A stretch of DNA of 10,112 nucleotides from Candidatus Dadabacteria bacterium (lineage in GTDB: Bacteria; Desulfobacterota_D; UBA1144; Nemesobacterales; UBA2774), in NCBI GenBank assembly GCA_020027805.1, contig JAHKKQ010000063.1:1-10112 (forward strand), in the 5' to 3' direction. A program made the position numbers and the translations under genes. Each line of letters starts with the position of its first letter. Position 1 is the first letter of the stretch. This document shows, piece after piece, positions 1-6,238 of this stretch. The notes under the pieces are model-generated. The model was not told the origin of the DNA, did no database searches, and was given only the letters and a program-made list of their open reading frames with translations.

Positions 1-45
1 AATGTGTTGAGCTGAAGTGTACTAATTGACCGTGTGGCTTAACTG
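1..45 (+). rRNA. 23S ribosomal RNA, 3' end (partial)
   Basis: The first 45 bases match the conserved extreme 3' end of bacterial 23S rRNA: GTTGAGCT near 7-14, GTACTAAT near 19-26, then GACCGTGTGGCTTAAC (28-43). E. coli 23S ends with the closely similar TACTAATGAACCGTGAGGCTTAACC. The gene enters from the left edge, so only the last roughly 1.5 percent is visible, and the exact 3' end is approximate. No 5S rRNA core (the CCATCCCGAAC region) is recognisable in the next 180 bases or elsewhere in the window on either strand, which is unusual for a bacterial rrn operon. Confidence 0.85.
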
Positions 46-228
46 CGAGGTTTTGAAAGTTACCGCTAATTTCACGCTGGAACTCAGCACAATATGTGAT
101 TGTCGAAGATCTTCTTTGTTTGTATCTTCTGACGTCCGGCTCATAACGCGTCCGGATATTCCCTAACATAAATAATTCCTGTAATCTCTTTGCATGGATT
201 ATTTTATCTTCGAGAGGGGGGTGTCCCG

Positions 229-495
229 ATGTCCGTATATCTCATTACGTATGAGCTCCATTATGATAAGGACTATCAGAAGATTCACGAGGCGATCGAA
301 TCCCTGGGCGGCTGTATTCACTGCCTCCGGTCGATTTGGCTCGTCAGCACGGGTTTCTCTATTTCAGAGATTCACGAGATACTCAAGGACAAGATCGATT
401 CCGACGATTCCCTCCTCATAATTAAGCCCTCCCGCGAGTGGGACGGTCTAAACCTTCCAATCCAATGTAAAACCTGGCTCAAACACCATTTGTGA
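229..495 (+). CDS. Small Cas2/VapD-fold protein of the 'SinR family' type
   Basis: An 88-residue protein beginning MSVYLITYEL. The N-terminal beta strand followed by Tyr-Glu-Leu, the central LRSIWLVST strand, and the DSDDSLLIIKPSREW stretch are the pattern of small ferredoxin-fold proteins that databases label 'SinR family' and that resemble Cas2 and VapD. In Cas2 and VapD this fold carries an acidic residue at the end of strand 1; here it is Glu9. I recall this family from experience, and its biochemical role is not established. The ATG at 229 is chosen over TTG 190 and ATG 194 (the latter out of frame) because a purine-rich GAGAGGGGGG (212-221) sits just upstream and the family begins at this strand. 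It lies directly downstream of the 23S tail and 16 bases before a HEPN-like gene on the same strand. No CRISPR repeats or other cas genes are present, so it should not be called Cas2. Confidence 0.75.
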   Translation: MSVYLITYELHYDKDYQKIHEAIESLGGCIHCLRSIWLVSTGFSISEIHEILKDKIDSDDSLLIIKPSREWDGLNLPIQCKTWLKHHL

Positions 496-511
496 TGCAG
501 ATTTGAAAACT

Positions 512-1195
512 ATGAAATCCCTAACAGAAATTTTACGCCTGTATGAAACTGCATATAGAGATTTAGTAAGATCCAAGAATTGGAGTTCTAAACAGAGCGT
601 AAAAGAATCTATTAGACTTAATAAAGATCAAGATTGGTATTTTATTTATACGGCCTTAGACGTGATAGGTGATACCACTCTTGCCATTAAAAATTTCTTA
701 CAATATGGATTAGAAGGTGCCGTTGATGGAGATGATGACGGAGAAAAATATTTACGTCTTTATGGAATACTAAACACGACATATTTACAACAAGAAGCTG
801 TATATGTCTTATATAAATGTAATAATCTAGCTGATCCTCAGAAGATAACAGAAAAGATCAAGAAGCTTAAGATTTTCGAGATTAGAAATAAAATCGGTGC
901 TCACAGTAGTGCGTACAAAGCAAATAAAGGAAAACTATCTTCTTTGCAATCATATGAGTCATACATACCAACTAGACATTCTTTAGCAGGTTTTACGTTT
1001 GAGTATTTAGATAACGAAAGCCTAGATATGGAAACAGTAAATCTAGTTGAATGCTTAGAACAACACTTAACATTAGTTGTCGATTTGTTAGATAAAATCT
1101 ACGAAAAATCCATTGTAACGTTGTATAAAGGTAATCAAAAGAAAAGAAAGGAATTGTTGGATAGGTTGTCTGCTTTGCGTAAACTAAAACTATAA
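512..1195 (+). CDS. AT-rich hypothetical protein with a HEPN-like RNxxxxH motif
   Basis: A 227-residue protein, largely helical by composition and with no signal peptide or membrane segment. Residues 125-131 read RNKIGAH. This fits the R-N-x4-H signature of HEPN domains, whose members are often metal-independent RNases in toxin-antitoxin, abortive-infection and CRISPR systems. The preceding helical segment (about 80-102, YLRLYGILNTTYLQQEAVYV) resembles those found before such motifs in uncharacterised HEPN-like proteins. The assignment rests on this motif and helical context only. The gene is far more AT-rich than everything else in the window and uses AT-ending codons, which suggests horizontal acquisition. 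ATG 512 is preferred to in-frame TTG 503; neither has a clear Shine-Dalgarno, so translation may be coupled to the upstream gene, which ends 16 bases earlier. Function unknown; RNase toxin or immunity factor is inference. Confidence 0.7.
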   Translation: MKSLTEILRLYETAYRDLVRSKNWSSKQSVKESIRLNKDQDWYFIYTALDVIGDTTLAIKNFLQYGLEGAVDGDDDGEKYLRLYGILNTTYLQQEAVYVLYKCNNLADPQKITEKIKKLKIFEIRNKIGAHSSAYKANKGKLSSLQSYESYIPTRHSLAGFTFEYLDNESLDMETVNLVECLEQHLTLVVDLLDKIYEKSIVTLYKGNQKKRKELLDRLSALRKLKL

Positions 1196-1247
1196 ATAAT
1201 TTTAGTCAATTAAGTGTAATCATTCTCTTCCCATCCCCCCATTCAAA

Positions 1248-1256
1248 TGCTATTCT
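1248..1256 (+). promoter_or_regulatory. Possible extended -10 promoter of alanine dehydrogenase
   Basis: TGCTATTCT (1248-1256) fits an extended -10 element (TGnTATAAT, with 4 of 6 core bases matched). No good -35 is visible 17 bases upstream. A start site about seven bases later (near 1263) would leave a leader of about six bases before ATG 1269, which has no Shine-Dalgarno. Weak on its own; supported only by the similar geometry at 4534 and 6203. Confidence 0.25.
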
Positions 1257-1268
1257 GTAGTCACTCAT

Positions 1269-2324
1269 ATGGTCATCGGCATCCCGAAAGAGAGGAAAAT
1301 TCAGGAATATAGAGTCGCTCTGACGCCCCAGGCCGTGCGAGTGCTCGTGGAGCGCGGGCACAGGGTCTTCGTAGAAAAGGAGGCCGGCGCCGGGAGCGGG
1401 ATACCCGACAGCGAATATAAAAAAGCCGGCGCGCGCATCGTGCAAACTGAAGAAGAGCTTTTCAAAAAGGCCGAGCTCATAGTAAAAGTAAAGGAACCTC
1501 TCCCCGTCGAATACCCGTTAATAAAAAAACATCACACTATTTTCTGCTACCTCCACCTGGCGGCCGATAGTAAATTAGTCCAGGCCCTCAAAAAGAGCGG
1601 ATGCCGCGCGATAGCCTTCGAGACCGTAGAGCTACCCGACGGCTCACTCCCTCTTCTAGTTCCCATGAGCAAGATAGCCGGCCGGCTCTCAGTCCAGGTA
1701 GGCGTCCATTTCCTCCAGAAGTCGAAGGGAGGGAAGGGGGTATTGCTGAGCGGCGCGGCAGGGGTCAGGAACGGCAGGGTAACCGTGATAGGCGGCGGGA
1801 CTGTGGGGCTTAACGCCGTGCTCTCGGCCCTCGGTTTGGGCGCGGAGGTGACGGTCATAGATAACAAACACCAGAAGCTCGAATTCTACTATGAGCATTT
1901 CGAAGGCAGGGTCAGAACGCTCCCCTCATACCCGGAGGTGATTTCGGAAGAGCTCGGGAGTGCCGACCTCGTCGTGGGCGCGGTGCTCGTGACTGGAGCC
2001 AGGGCCCCGAGAGTGATAACGAAGGAGATGATAGCCGGTATGCAGCAGGGGAGCGTATTCGTGGATGTGGCCATAGACCAGGGGGGGTGCTCGGAGACCA
2101 GTATACCGACCACGCACGACTCCCCGGTATACAAGACACTCGGGGTGACGCACTACTGCGTTACGAACATGCCCTCGCTCGTCTCGGGTACTTCGACCTA
2201 TTCCCTTTCCAATACGATACTCCCTTATGTGGCGGCGCTCGCCTCAGGCGGGATTGAGCAAAACGATGCGCTTTCCAGGGGAATTAACGTAGATAACGGC
2301 GAGCTCAGGATTAATGTCGGCTAG
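1269..2324 (+). CDS. ald: Alanine dehydrogenase
   Basis: NAD-dependent alanine dehydrogenase (EC 1.4.1.1), interconverting L-alanine and pyruvate plus ammonia in the cytoplasm. The 351 residues are close to the usual family length (about 370). The N-terminal substrate domain has RVALTP (15-20) and VKVKEP (72-77). Residues Arg15, Lys75, His96 (in YLHLA) and Asp270 (in VDVAIDQGG) occupy the positions of the catalytic and substrate-binding residues known for the Mycobacterium tuberculosis enzyme. The Rossmann motif is VTVIGGGTVGLNA (171-183), with Asp198 ending the second strand for NAD ribose binding. The start is fixed by homology: family members begin with M-x-I-G-V/I-P-K-E. There is no ribosome binding site upstream. 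It stands alone between the AT-rich islet and the protease regulatory region, and I see no clear terminator after it. Transhydrogenase alpha subunit is the nearest alternative, but catalytic residues and length favour Ald. Confidence 0.95.
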   Translation: MVIGIPKERKIQEYRVALTPQAVRVLVERGHRVFVEKEAGAGSGIPDSEYKKAGARIVQTEEELFKKAELIVKVKEPLPVEYPLIKKHHTIFCYLHLAADSKLVQALKKSGCRAIAFETVELPDGSLPLLVPMSKIAGRLSVQVGVHFLQKSKGGKGVLLSGAAGVRNGRVTVIGGGTVGLNAVLSALGLGAEVTVIDNKHQKLEFYYEHFEGRVRTLPSYPEVISEELGSADLVVGAVLVTGARAPRVITKEMIAGMQQGSVFVDVAIDQGGCSETSIPTTHDSPVYKTLGVTHYCVTNMPSLVSGTSTYSLSNTILPYVAALASGGIEQNDALSRGINVDNGELRINVG

Positions 2325-2404
2325 AATTTCGCGTTCAAACGGATAACGGATAGATAGTGTTTCATTCAAGATAAATTGCGTGAAATTATGGATAATTACA
2401 AGAA

Positions 2405-2503
2405 TGTTGACAATTTGTGTCACATTGCGACAAATATTGGTCAAACGGGATTTTCCCGGGGCCGATTCTTGCCGCTTAACTATCTTTGTTTGTTGACAAT
2501 TTG
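2405..2503 (+). repeat. Direct repeat pair TGTTGACAATTTG upstream of the protease
   Basis: The 13-mer TGTTGACAATTTG occurs at 2405-2417 and exactly again at 2491-2503, 86 bases apart, with similarity continuing one to three bases further. Between them lies a small perfect hairpin CGGGA-TTT-TCCCG (2446-2458). Each copy contains TTGACA and could be read as a sigma-70 -35 box, but neither has a convincing -10 at 16-18 bases. The pairing upstream of a sigma-54-like promoter suggests protein-binding sites instead. Confidence 0.6.
2408..2444 (+). promoter_or_regulatory. Dyad cluster, candidate activator (enhancer) site for the protease promoter
   Basis: Overlapping inverted repeats are visible: TGACA-N5-TGTCA (2408-2422), then CGACA at 2428-2432, so three pentamers sit exactly ten bases apart. 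A larger imperfect dyad, ATTTGTGTC-N5-GCGACAAAT (2413-2435), matches at 7 of 9 arm positions. Its centre near 2424 lies about 120 bases upstream of the start expected from the sigma-54-like promoter at 2517-2532. That is the usual distance for enhancer-binding-protein sites. The activator is not in this window; the role is inferred from geometry. Confidence 0.4.
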
Positions 2504-2516
2504 GGTTGCCGGAAGG

Positions 2517-2532
2517 TGGCATAAACATTGCA
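2517..2532 (+). promoter_or_regulatory. Sigma-54 (RpoN)-type promoter of the subtilase
   Basis: TGGCATAAACATTGCA matches the -24/-12 consensus TGGCAC-N5-TTGCW at every position except the sixth (T for C). The invariant GG (2518-2519) and GC (2530-2531) are separated by exactly ten bases. The predicted start is near 2543, giving a leader of about 50 bases that ends in a good Shine-Dalgarno (GGAGGA, 2585-2590) before ATG 2596. A dyad cluster sits about 120 bases upstream. Confidence 0.6.
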
Positions 2533-2595
2533 ACTTTTAATTCAAAGGGGTTATTCTAAAAATCTCACCGGTAATCGCTTGACTGGAGGAAAAAT

Positions 2596-4269
2596 ATGAT
2601 GGCTTGCAATGGGGGGATTCCGACAAGGTTCTTGATCGCCTTATTTCTTTTTCTTGCTCTCTCTTCCGTCGAATACCTTGCGTATGCGGAAGAAGAATAT
2701 GTGACCGACGAGCTTATCGTAAAAATGAAGAGCGACGCCGGCCAGTCGAGGGCCGAATCATTGGCAAGTTCGAGAGGCGCTCGCGTTACGAAATCTTTTT
2801 CCGATCTCCGCATGGTCGTAGTTCAGCTCGCCCCGGGGGATACGCTCGAAGATATGCAGCGGTCGCTCGAAAACAACCCCGATGTCGAATACGCAGAGAA
2901 GAATTACATAGTTTATGCGGACCTCACCCCTAACGATCCAAGATACGGCCAGCAGTCTTATTTGAGCGTCATAGACGCCCCTCAGGCATGGGGCACCCAG
3001 ACGGGCAATTCGAACGTAGTGATCGCGGTTCTCGATACCGGTGTGGAAACGGGGCACGAGGACATATCGGGCAAGACGCTTCCGGGCTGCAGCGTAATAG
3101 GCAGCTTCACCGAAAACAGCTGCGGCACGAACGTCGACGATAATCACGGGCACGGAACAGGGGTAGCGGGCACCGCGGCTGCCAAGACGAACAACTCGCT
3201 GGGAGCCGCAGGCCTCTGCTGGAATTGCCCGATTCTTCCCGTGAAGGTGTTGAGCGACAGCGGATCGGGAACGCTTTCGGACACCATAGAGGGAATCAAT
3301 TTCGCCCGTAATTACGCCCTGAATAATCCAACCAAGAAAGTAGTGATAAACATGAGCCTCGGCAGGGACTGCCAGGCCTCAGGGGTTTCGCTGGCAGAGC
3401 AGGACGCCATTACAGCCGCGTGGAACGCCGGCGTTCTGGTCGTTGCGTCCGCCGGGAATTCAGGGAACAGCAATCTTCAATGCCCCGCCGCCGCAGACCA
3501 CGTTATAGCGGTATCCGCGACCGACAACAGCGATGCGCTTGCGGGCTTCTCGAGCTTCGGGAGTTTCGTCGATCTGGCCGCCCCGGGCGTAAATATCGTC
3601 AACGCGGTCGGGACGTCCAACGTAGCCGGGAGTTTTTACGCCTCCTGGTCGGGCACGTCATTCTCCTCTCCCATAGTCAGCGGCGTTGCGGGCCTTGTCT
3701 GGTCCGCGGATACTACGCTGACCAACGCGGAAGTGGATCAGATATTGAAGGATACGGCGGAGAATATCGGTTCTTCCCTGTACTTCGGGGAAGGGAGGGT
3801 AAATGCTGATTTCGCGGTGGACCTGGCCTCCTCGGGCAGTCCTGCACCTCCGACGCCGGCTCCTACGCCAGCTCCTACGCCACCCCCGGCGGCGAGCGGC
3901 ACACTGAGCGGATTTAACCCGGGAACGGCGGGTATCAAGAATTCGTTGAGCGTGACCGGCGCTCCCAAAGGCGCGGTCGTGAAATTCTACTATTCGAGGA
4001 CTACGGGCACGACCTCCATTACCACCGGGGTGTGCAAGGGGAAAGCGCTGAATTTAAGCAGCCCGATATCGCTTGGCTCTGCCGTCGCGGATTCGACGGG
4101 AAAAGCCACCATAAACCCCACGCTGTCGAGCACCCTGGGCGGAAGGACTGTATACGTTCAGTCGAGGGTGGAGACTTCGGCTTCGTGCAAGATTACGAAC
4201 CGGGTTACTCAGTCGATCAAGAGGAGATCCGGGTCTTCTTCGGGCGGCGGGTCGTTCTTTCCCTGGTAG
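2596..4269 (+). CDS. Secreted subtilisin-like serine protease (S8) with inhibitor prodomain and C-terminal beta domain
   Basis: A 557-residue exported protease. Residues 1-31 form a signal peptide (hydrophobic FLIALFLFLALSS, likely cleavage after AYA31). Residues 35-107 resemble an inhibitor I9-type prodomain that folds the protease and is then removed. The S8 catalytic domain spans about 115-410, with triad Asp147 (VLDTGV), His186 (HGHGTGVAG) and Ser355 (GTSFSSP), and oxyanion Asn288 (AGNSG). Six cysteines (165, 176, 208, 211, 259, 296) in this domain suggest disulfides and an extracytoplasmic home. A Pro/Ala/Thr linker (about 414-434) leads to a C-terminal beta-rich domain of about 110 residues with a Cys pair (480, 531), like small domains on other secreted proteins. 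The tail is basic, then Ser/Gly-rich, ending SFFPW. GGAGGA (2585-2590) supports ATG 2596; ATG 2599 is adjacent. It is monocistronic and probably sigma-54 controlled. Substrate unknown. Confidence 0.95.
   Translation: MMACNGGIPTRFLIALFLFLALSSVEYLAYAEEEYVTDELIVKMKSDAGQSRAESLASSRGARVTKSFSDLRMVVVQLAPGDTLEDMQRSLENNPDVEYAEKNYIVYADLTPNDPRYGQQSYLSVIDAPQAWGTQTGNSNVVIAVLDTGVETGHEDISGKTLPGCSVIGSFTENSCGTNVDDNHGHGTGVAGTAAAKTNNSLGAAGLCWNCPILPVKVLSDSGSGTLSDTIEGINFARNYALNNPTKKVVINMSLGRDCQASGVSLAEQDAITAAWNAGVLVVASAGNSGNSNLQCPAAADHVIAVSATDNSDALAGFSSFGSFVDLAAPGVNIVNAVGTSNVAGSFYASWSGTSFSSPIVSGVAGLVWSADTTLTNAEVDQILKDTAENIGSSLYFGEGRVNADFAVDLASSGSPAPPTPAPTPAPTPPPAASGTLSGFNPGTAGIKNSLSVTGAPKGAVVKFYYSRTTGTTSITTGVCKGKALNLSSPISLGSAVADSTGKATINPTLSSTLGGRTVYVQSRVETSASCKITNRVTQSIKRRSGSSSGGGSFFPW
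3847..3882 (+). repeat. Tandem 12-bp repeat encoding the protease's Pro-Thr linker
   Basis: Two perfect copies of GCTCCTACGCCA (3859-3870 and 3871-3882) follow a degenerate copy (3847-3858). They encode a repeated Ala-Pro-Thr-Pro unit in the linker between the catalytic and C-terminal domains. Copy number could vary in frame among strains without breaking the protein. Confidence 0.75.
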
Positions 4270-4369
4270 ATCCCGGCCGTAATTTGATCCGAGTCCGGGG
4301 TCCGGCACGATACCACGGTCATCCGGAGCGGCAAGGGGTATCTTATCCGGCAGAAATATCGGCAGGCTG

Positions 4370-4385
4370 AATTTTTTCGAAAATT
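4370..4385 (+). repeat. Small AU stem with TTCG loop between protease and bamD
   Basis: AATTTT-TTCG-AAAATT (4370-4385) is a perfect six-base inverted repeat around TTCG. It lies about 100 bases after the protease stop in an otherwise featureless 264-base gap that ends in the bamD promoter. The stem is AU only and no T-run follows it, so it is not a convincing intrinsic terminator. Other direct repeats here (TCCGG words near 4290-4350) are short. Confidence 0.3.
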
Positions 4386-4495
4386 AATTATCCAGTCCCG
4401 GCTACCGCAAACTTTCTGGTTAAATTTAATAATCTGATAGCCATACATATGGCCCGGCGGCTACATGTCTGACATTTGCCAATTTCCGTCGGAAC

Positions 4496-4525
4496 TTGAC
4501 ACGGATATGTTTATCTAAATACTAT
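4496..4525 (+). promoter_or_regulatory. Sigma-70-type promoter of the bamD lipoprotein operon
   Basis: A perfect TTGACA -35 (4496-4501) is followed after 18 bases by TACTAT (4520-4525), which shares four of six bases with TATAAT. The start site would fall about seven bases later, near 4532, only about two bases before ATG 4534. No Shine-Dalgarno exists before that ATG, so promoter and start codon together point to a leaderless transcript. Confidence 0.55.
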
Positions 4526-4533
4526 AAGACTTC

Positions 4534-5376
4534 ATGACGAAAATTCTCGCGGTCCTGATTCTCACCGTTTCTCTGCTCTTCGTAATAAATTGCGGCTCGA
4601 AAAAAGTTCCGAAGGACCTTACGGACGAGCAGCTCTATGACGCCGCGATAAAGGAACTCACGGCGGATAAAGGCGGTTTCCCGTGGATTTTCAGGGGCAG
4701 GGATTATGATATGATCTTCACCTACTTGAAAGAGATACAGCTGAGATACACATACAGCCCGTATGCGGCGCTCGCCGAGCTCAGGACAGGTGACGCGTAC
4801 TTTGAAAAAGAAGAGTATGAACAGGCGGCGATCGAGTACGAGGAGTTCCTGAAGCGGCATCCCGGCCACGCGGAAGCCCCATATGCCACGTACAGGCTCG
4901 CCCTGTCCTATTATAAGGGGATAAAGAGCCCGGACAGGGACCCCCTCAATACCAGGCTCGCCCTTCAATGGTTTAATACCTTTATTGAAAAATACCCGGA
5001 TTCCCCGCTCGCGCCCGACGCACGCGAAAGGGCCTTGAGATGCCGGGACAGGCTTGCCCGTAGAGAGATATATATAGGCAATTTTTATTCACGACGTGAT
5101 AATTACAAAGCCGCGGCATACAGGTATAAGACCGTGGTAGACGATTATAACGATACTCAGAGATACCAGGAAGCGCTCTATCTCCTCGGCAAGTCGTACG
5201 CAAAATCAGACCAGTATGATCTTGCGAGGCAGACCCTCAACCGCCTCGTTCAGGAATTCCCCAATGAAAAGTATTCCGGCAAGGCCACCTCGCTCTTGAA
5301 CGACATACAGGGCAAGACCGCGCCTCCCCCAAAGGAAGAAAAGAAGGAAGAGCCCGCGGAACCGCAGCAAGGATGA
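4534..5376 (+). CDS. bamD: Outer membrane assembly lipoprotein BamD (YfiO) homologue
   Basis: A 280-residue lipoprotein. The signal sequence ends in a lipobox, VINC, with the lipidated residue at Cys20. The mature part is made of TPR-like helical repeats: about 67-110 (AALAELRTGDAYFEKEEYEQAAIEYEEFL), 117-155, 158-200 and 205-250. The block DRDPLNTRLALQWFNTFIEK (about 134-153) followed by a YPDS element and a DRLARREIYIGNFY stretch aligns with the equivalent part of E. coli BamD (SDRDPQHARAAFSDF... then KDRLAKYEYSVAEYY). BamD works with BamA on the periplasmic face of the outer membrane to insert beta-barrel proteins. Compared with E. coli (245 residues) it has an insertion near residues 45-65 and a charged Pro/Lys/Glu tail (about 262-280). 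It overlaps the next lipoprotein gene by ATGA. No ribosome binding site precedes ATG 4534, and the promoter at 4496-4525 suggests leaderless translation. Confidence 0.92.
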   Translation: MTKILAVLILTVSLLFVINCGSKKVPKDLTDEQLYDAAIKELTADKGGFPWIFRGRDYDMIFTYLKEIQLRYTYSPYAALAELRTGDAYFEKEEYEQAAIEYEEFLKRHPGHAEAPYATYRLALSYYKGIKSPDRDPLNTRLALQWFNTFIEKYPDSPLAPDARERALRCRDRLARREIYIGNFYSRRDNYKAAAYRYKTVVDDYNDTQRYQEALYLLGKSYAKSDQYDLARQTLNRLVQEFPNEKYSGKATSLLNDIQGKTAPPPKEEKKEEPAEPQQG

Positions 5377-5831
5377 GAATTCTCCACAGTGTCTTTCTCG
5401 TTTTAACGTTCTTTGCCGTCTCTTGCGGCAGCGATCAGGACAAGGCGATCGAAGAAGTCATGTCCCTGAGGACGCAGGCTTTCGAGACGAAGGACGTGGA
5501 TCTTTACATGACGCTGATCGCGCCCGGTTACAAGCAGGAGAAGAAAGGCAAAATCATCGGACCCGGGGAGATTAAAAAGAATTTCGAGGTAAACGTAAAG
5601 CTCTTCAATACTCTGCATATCACTCATACCGACAGAACCGTCTATCAGGACGGCGACAGGGCCGAGGTCTTTCAGAAAACACTCGTCGACGCCCAGGACG
5701 ACGAAGGCAAAAGCAAGCTGAGGCTCAAGGAAAAGATATTGCTGGCCAGGGAAAACGGTAAATGGGTGATAGTCAGGGAGTCGGACGAGGATTTATTTTA
5801 CGGGTACGTTTTTGGACGCAATAAAGATTAG
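5373..5831 (+). CDS. Putative lipoprotein with NTF2/SnoaL-like fold
   Basis: A 152-residue protein with a short signal peptide ending AVSC; Cys18 is the probable lipidation site, although the lipobox is imperfect (Ala at -3). The mature region starts with a helix carrying EEVMSLRTQAFETKDVDLYMTLI. It then alternates strands and ends in an EKILLARENGKWVIVRESDEDLF segment, where 'NGKW-x-I-x-R' is a common closing strand of NTF2/SnoaL-like (DUF4440-type) domains. That fold call is from pattern recognition, not a clear active site. ATG 5373 overlaps the bamD stop (ATGA), so the two are translationally coupled. It may be a periplasmic or outer-membrane accessory of unknown function. It stops nine bases before the convergent dksA-like gene ends, and I see no terminator hairpin between them. 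Confidence 0.8.
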   Translation: MRILHSVFLVLTFFAVSCGSDQDKAIEEVMSLRTQAFETKDVDLYMTLIAPGYKQEKKGKIIGPGEIKKNFEVNVKLFNTLHITHTDRTVYQDGDRAEVFQKTLVDAQDDEGKSKLRLKEKILLARENGKWVIVRESDEDLFYGYVFGRNKD

Positions 5832-5840
5832 CCGTACTGC

Positions 5841-6203
5841 TTACATGCCGAATTGCCTTTCCACCTCTTCCTGTTCTTCTTTACAGCTGATGCAGAGGGT
5901 GGTCTCCGGCCTTACCTCGAGCCTGACTTCACCGATTTCCTCCCCGCATATCTCGCACACGCCGTAGCTCCCGTCTTCCGTTTTTTGAATCGCTTTTTGT
6001 ATCTTTTGTATCAGCTTTCTTTCCCTGTCCCGTTTCCGGAGCTCTATCGTCTGGCTGGACTCCGAGAGCGCCCTGTCGAGCGGATCGGGAAACGTGCCGT
6101 CGCCTTCGCTCATTCGCGTAACGGTATCGTCGGCGATACCCAGCAGACCGCCCATCTTCTTAATAAGAATTTCCCTGAAGTGCTTGAGCCTTTGCTTATC
6201 CAT
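5841..6203 (-). CDS. dksA: DksA/TraR-family transcription factor, copy 1
   Basis: A 120-residue protein when started at ATG 6203 (TTG 6206 is one codon earlier). It has an N-terminal coiled coil, then a four-cysteine zinc finger near the C terminus: CEIC, 17 residues, CISC (Cys83, 86, 104, 107). The coiled-coil tip reads FPDPLDRA, keeping the DxxDxA motif that DksA inserts into the RNA polymerase secondary channel to act with ppGpp. The family is about 150 residues in E. coli, so this is a short form. An intact tip motif argues for a real DksA-type regulator of rRNA and stress promoters; symbol by homology, and paralogue identity cannot be fixed because a second DksA-like gene lies at 8362-8760. 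It is convergent with the lipoprotein operon and divergent from prmA. Its promoter (6210-6238) predicts a leaderless mRNA. Confidence 0.9.
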   Translation of the reverse strand: MDKQRLKHFREILIKKMGGLLGIADDTVTRMSEGDGTFPDPLDRALSESSQTIELRKRDRERKLIQKIQKAIQKTEDGSYGVCEICGEEIGEVRLEVRPETTLCISCKEEQEEVERQFGM

Positions 6204-6209
6204 CAAAAA

Positions 6210-6238
6210 ATTATATCACTTATGGCAAATACTGTAAA
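6210..6238 (-). promoter_or_regulatory. Strong sigma-70 promoter of dksA copy 1
   Basis: On the minus strand TTTACA (6238-6233), a 17-base spacer, then TATAAT (6215-6210), with TG one base before it (TGATATAAT, an extended -10). Only the third base of the -35 departs from consensus. The expected start, about seven bases on, is at 6203, the A of the start codon. No Shine-Dalgarno is present. Confidence 0.65.

Noticed and set aside
131..155. CGTCCGG direct repeat (133-139, 149-155) and GAAGATCTTC palindrome (105-114) downstream of 23S as rrn terminator or attachment sites.
   Set aside because: The words are short. There is no GC stem followed by a T-run, and no second copy beyond the AT-rich gene to mark an insertion.
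229..495. Calling the small ferredoxin-fold protein Cas2, implying a CRISPR locus.
   Set aside because: There are no CRISPR repeats, cas1 or effector genes in the window, and the sequence fits the stand-alone 'SinR family' better.
2407..2521. Two perfect TTGACA words (2407-2412, 2493-2498) as ordinary sigma-70 -35 boxes for the protease.
   Set aside because: No acceptable -10 lies 16-18 bases after either one. Both sit within an exact repeated 13-mer upstream of a better sigma-54 element.
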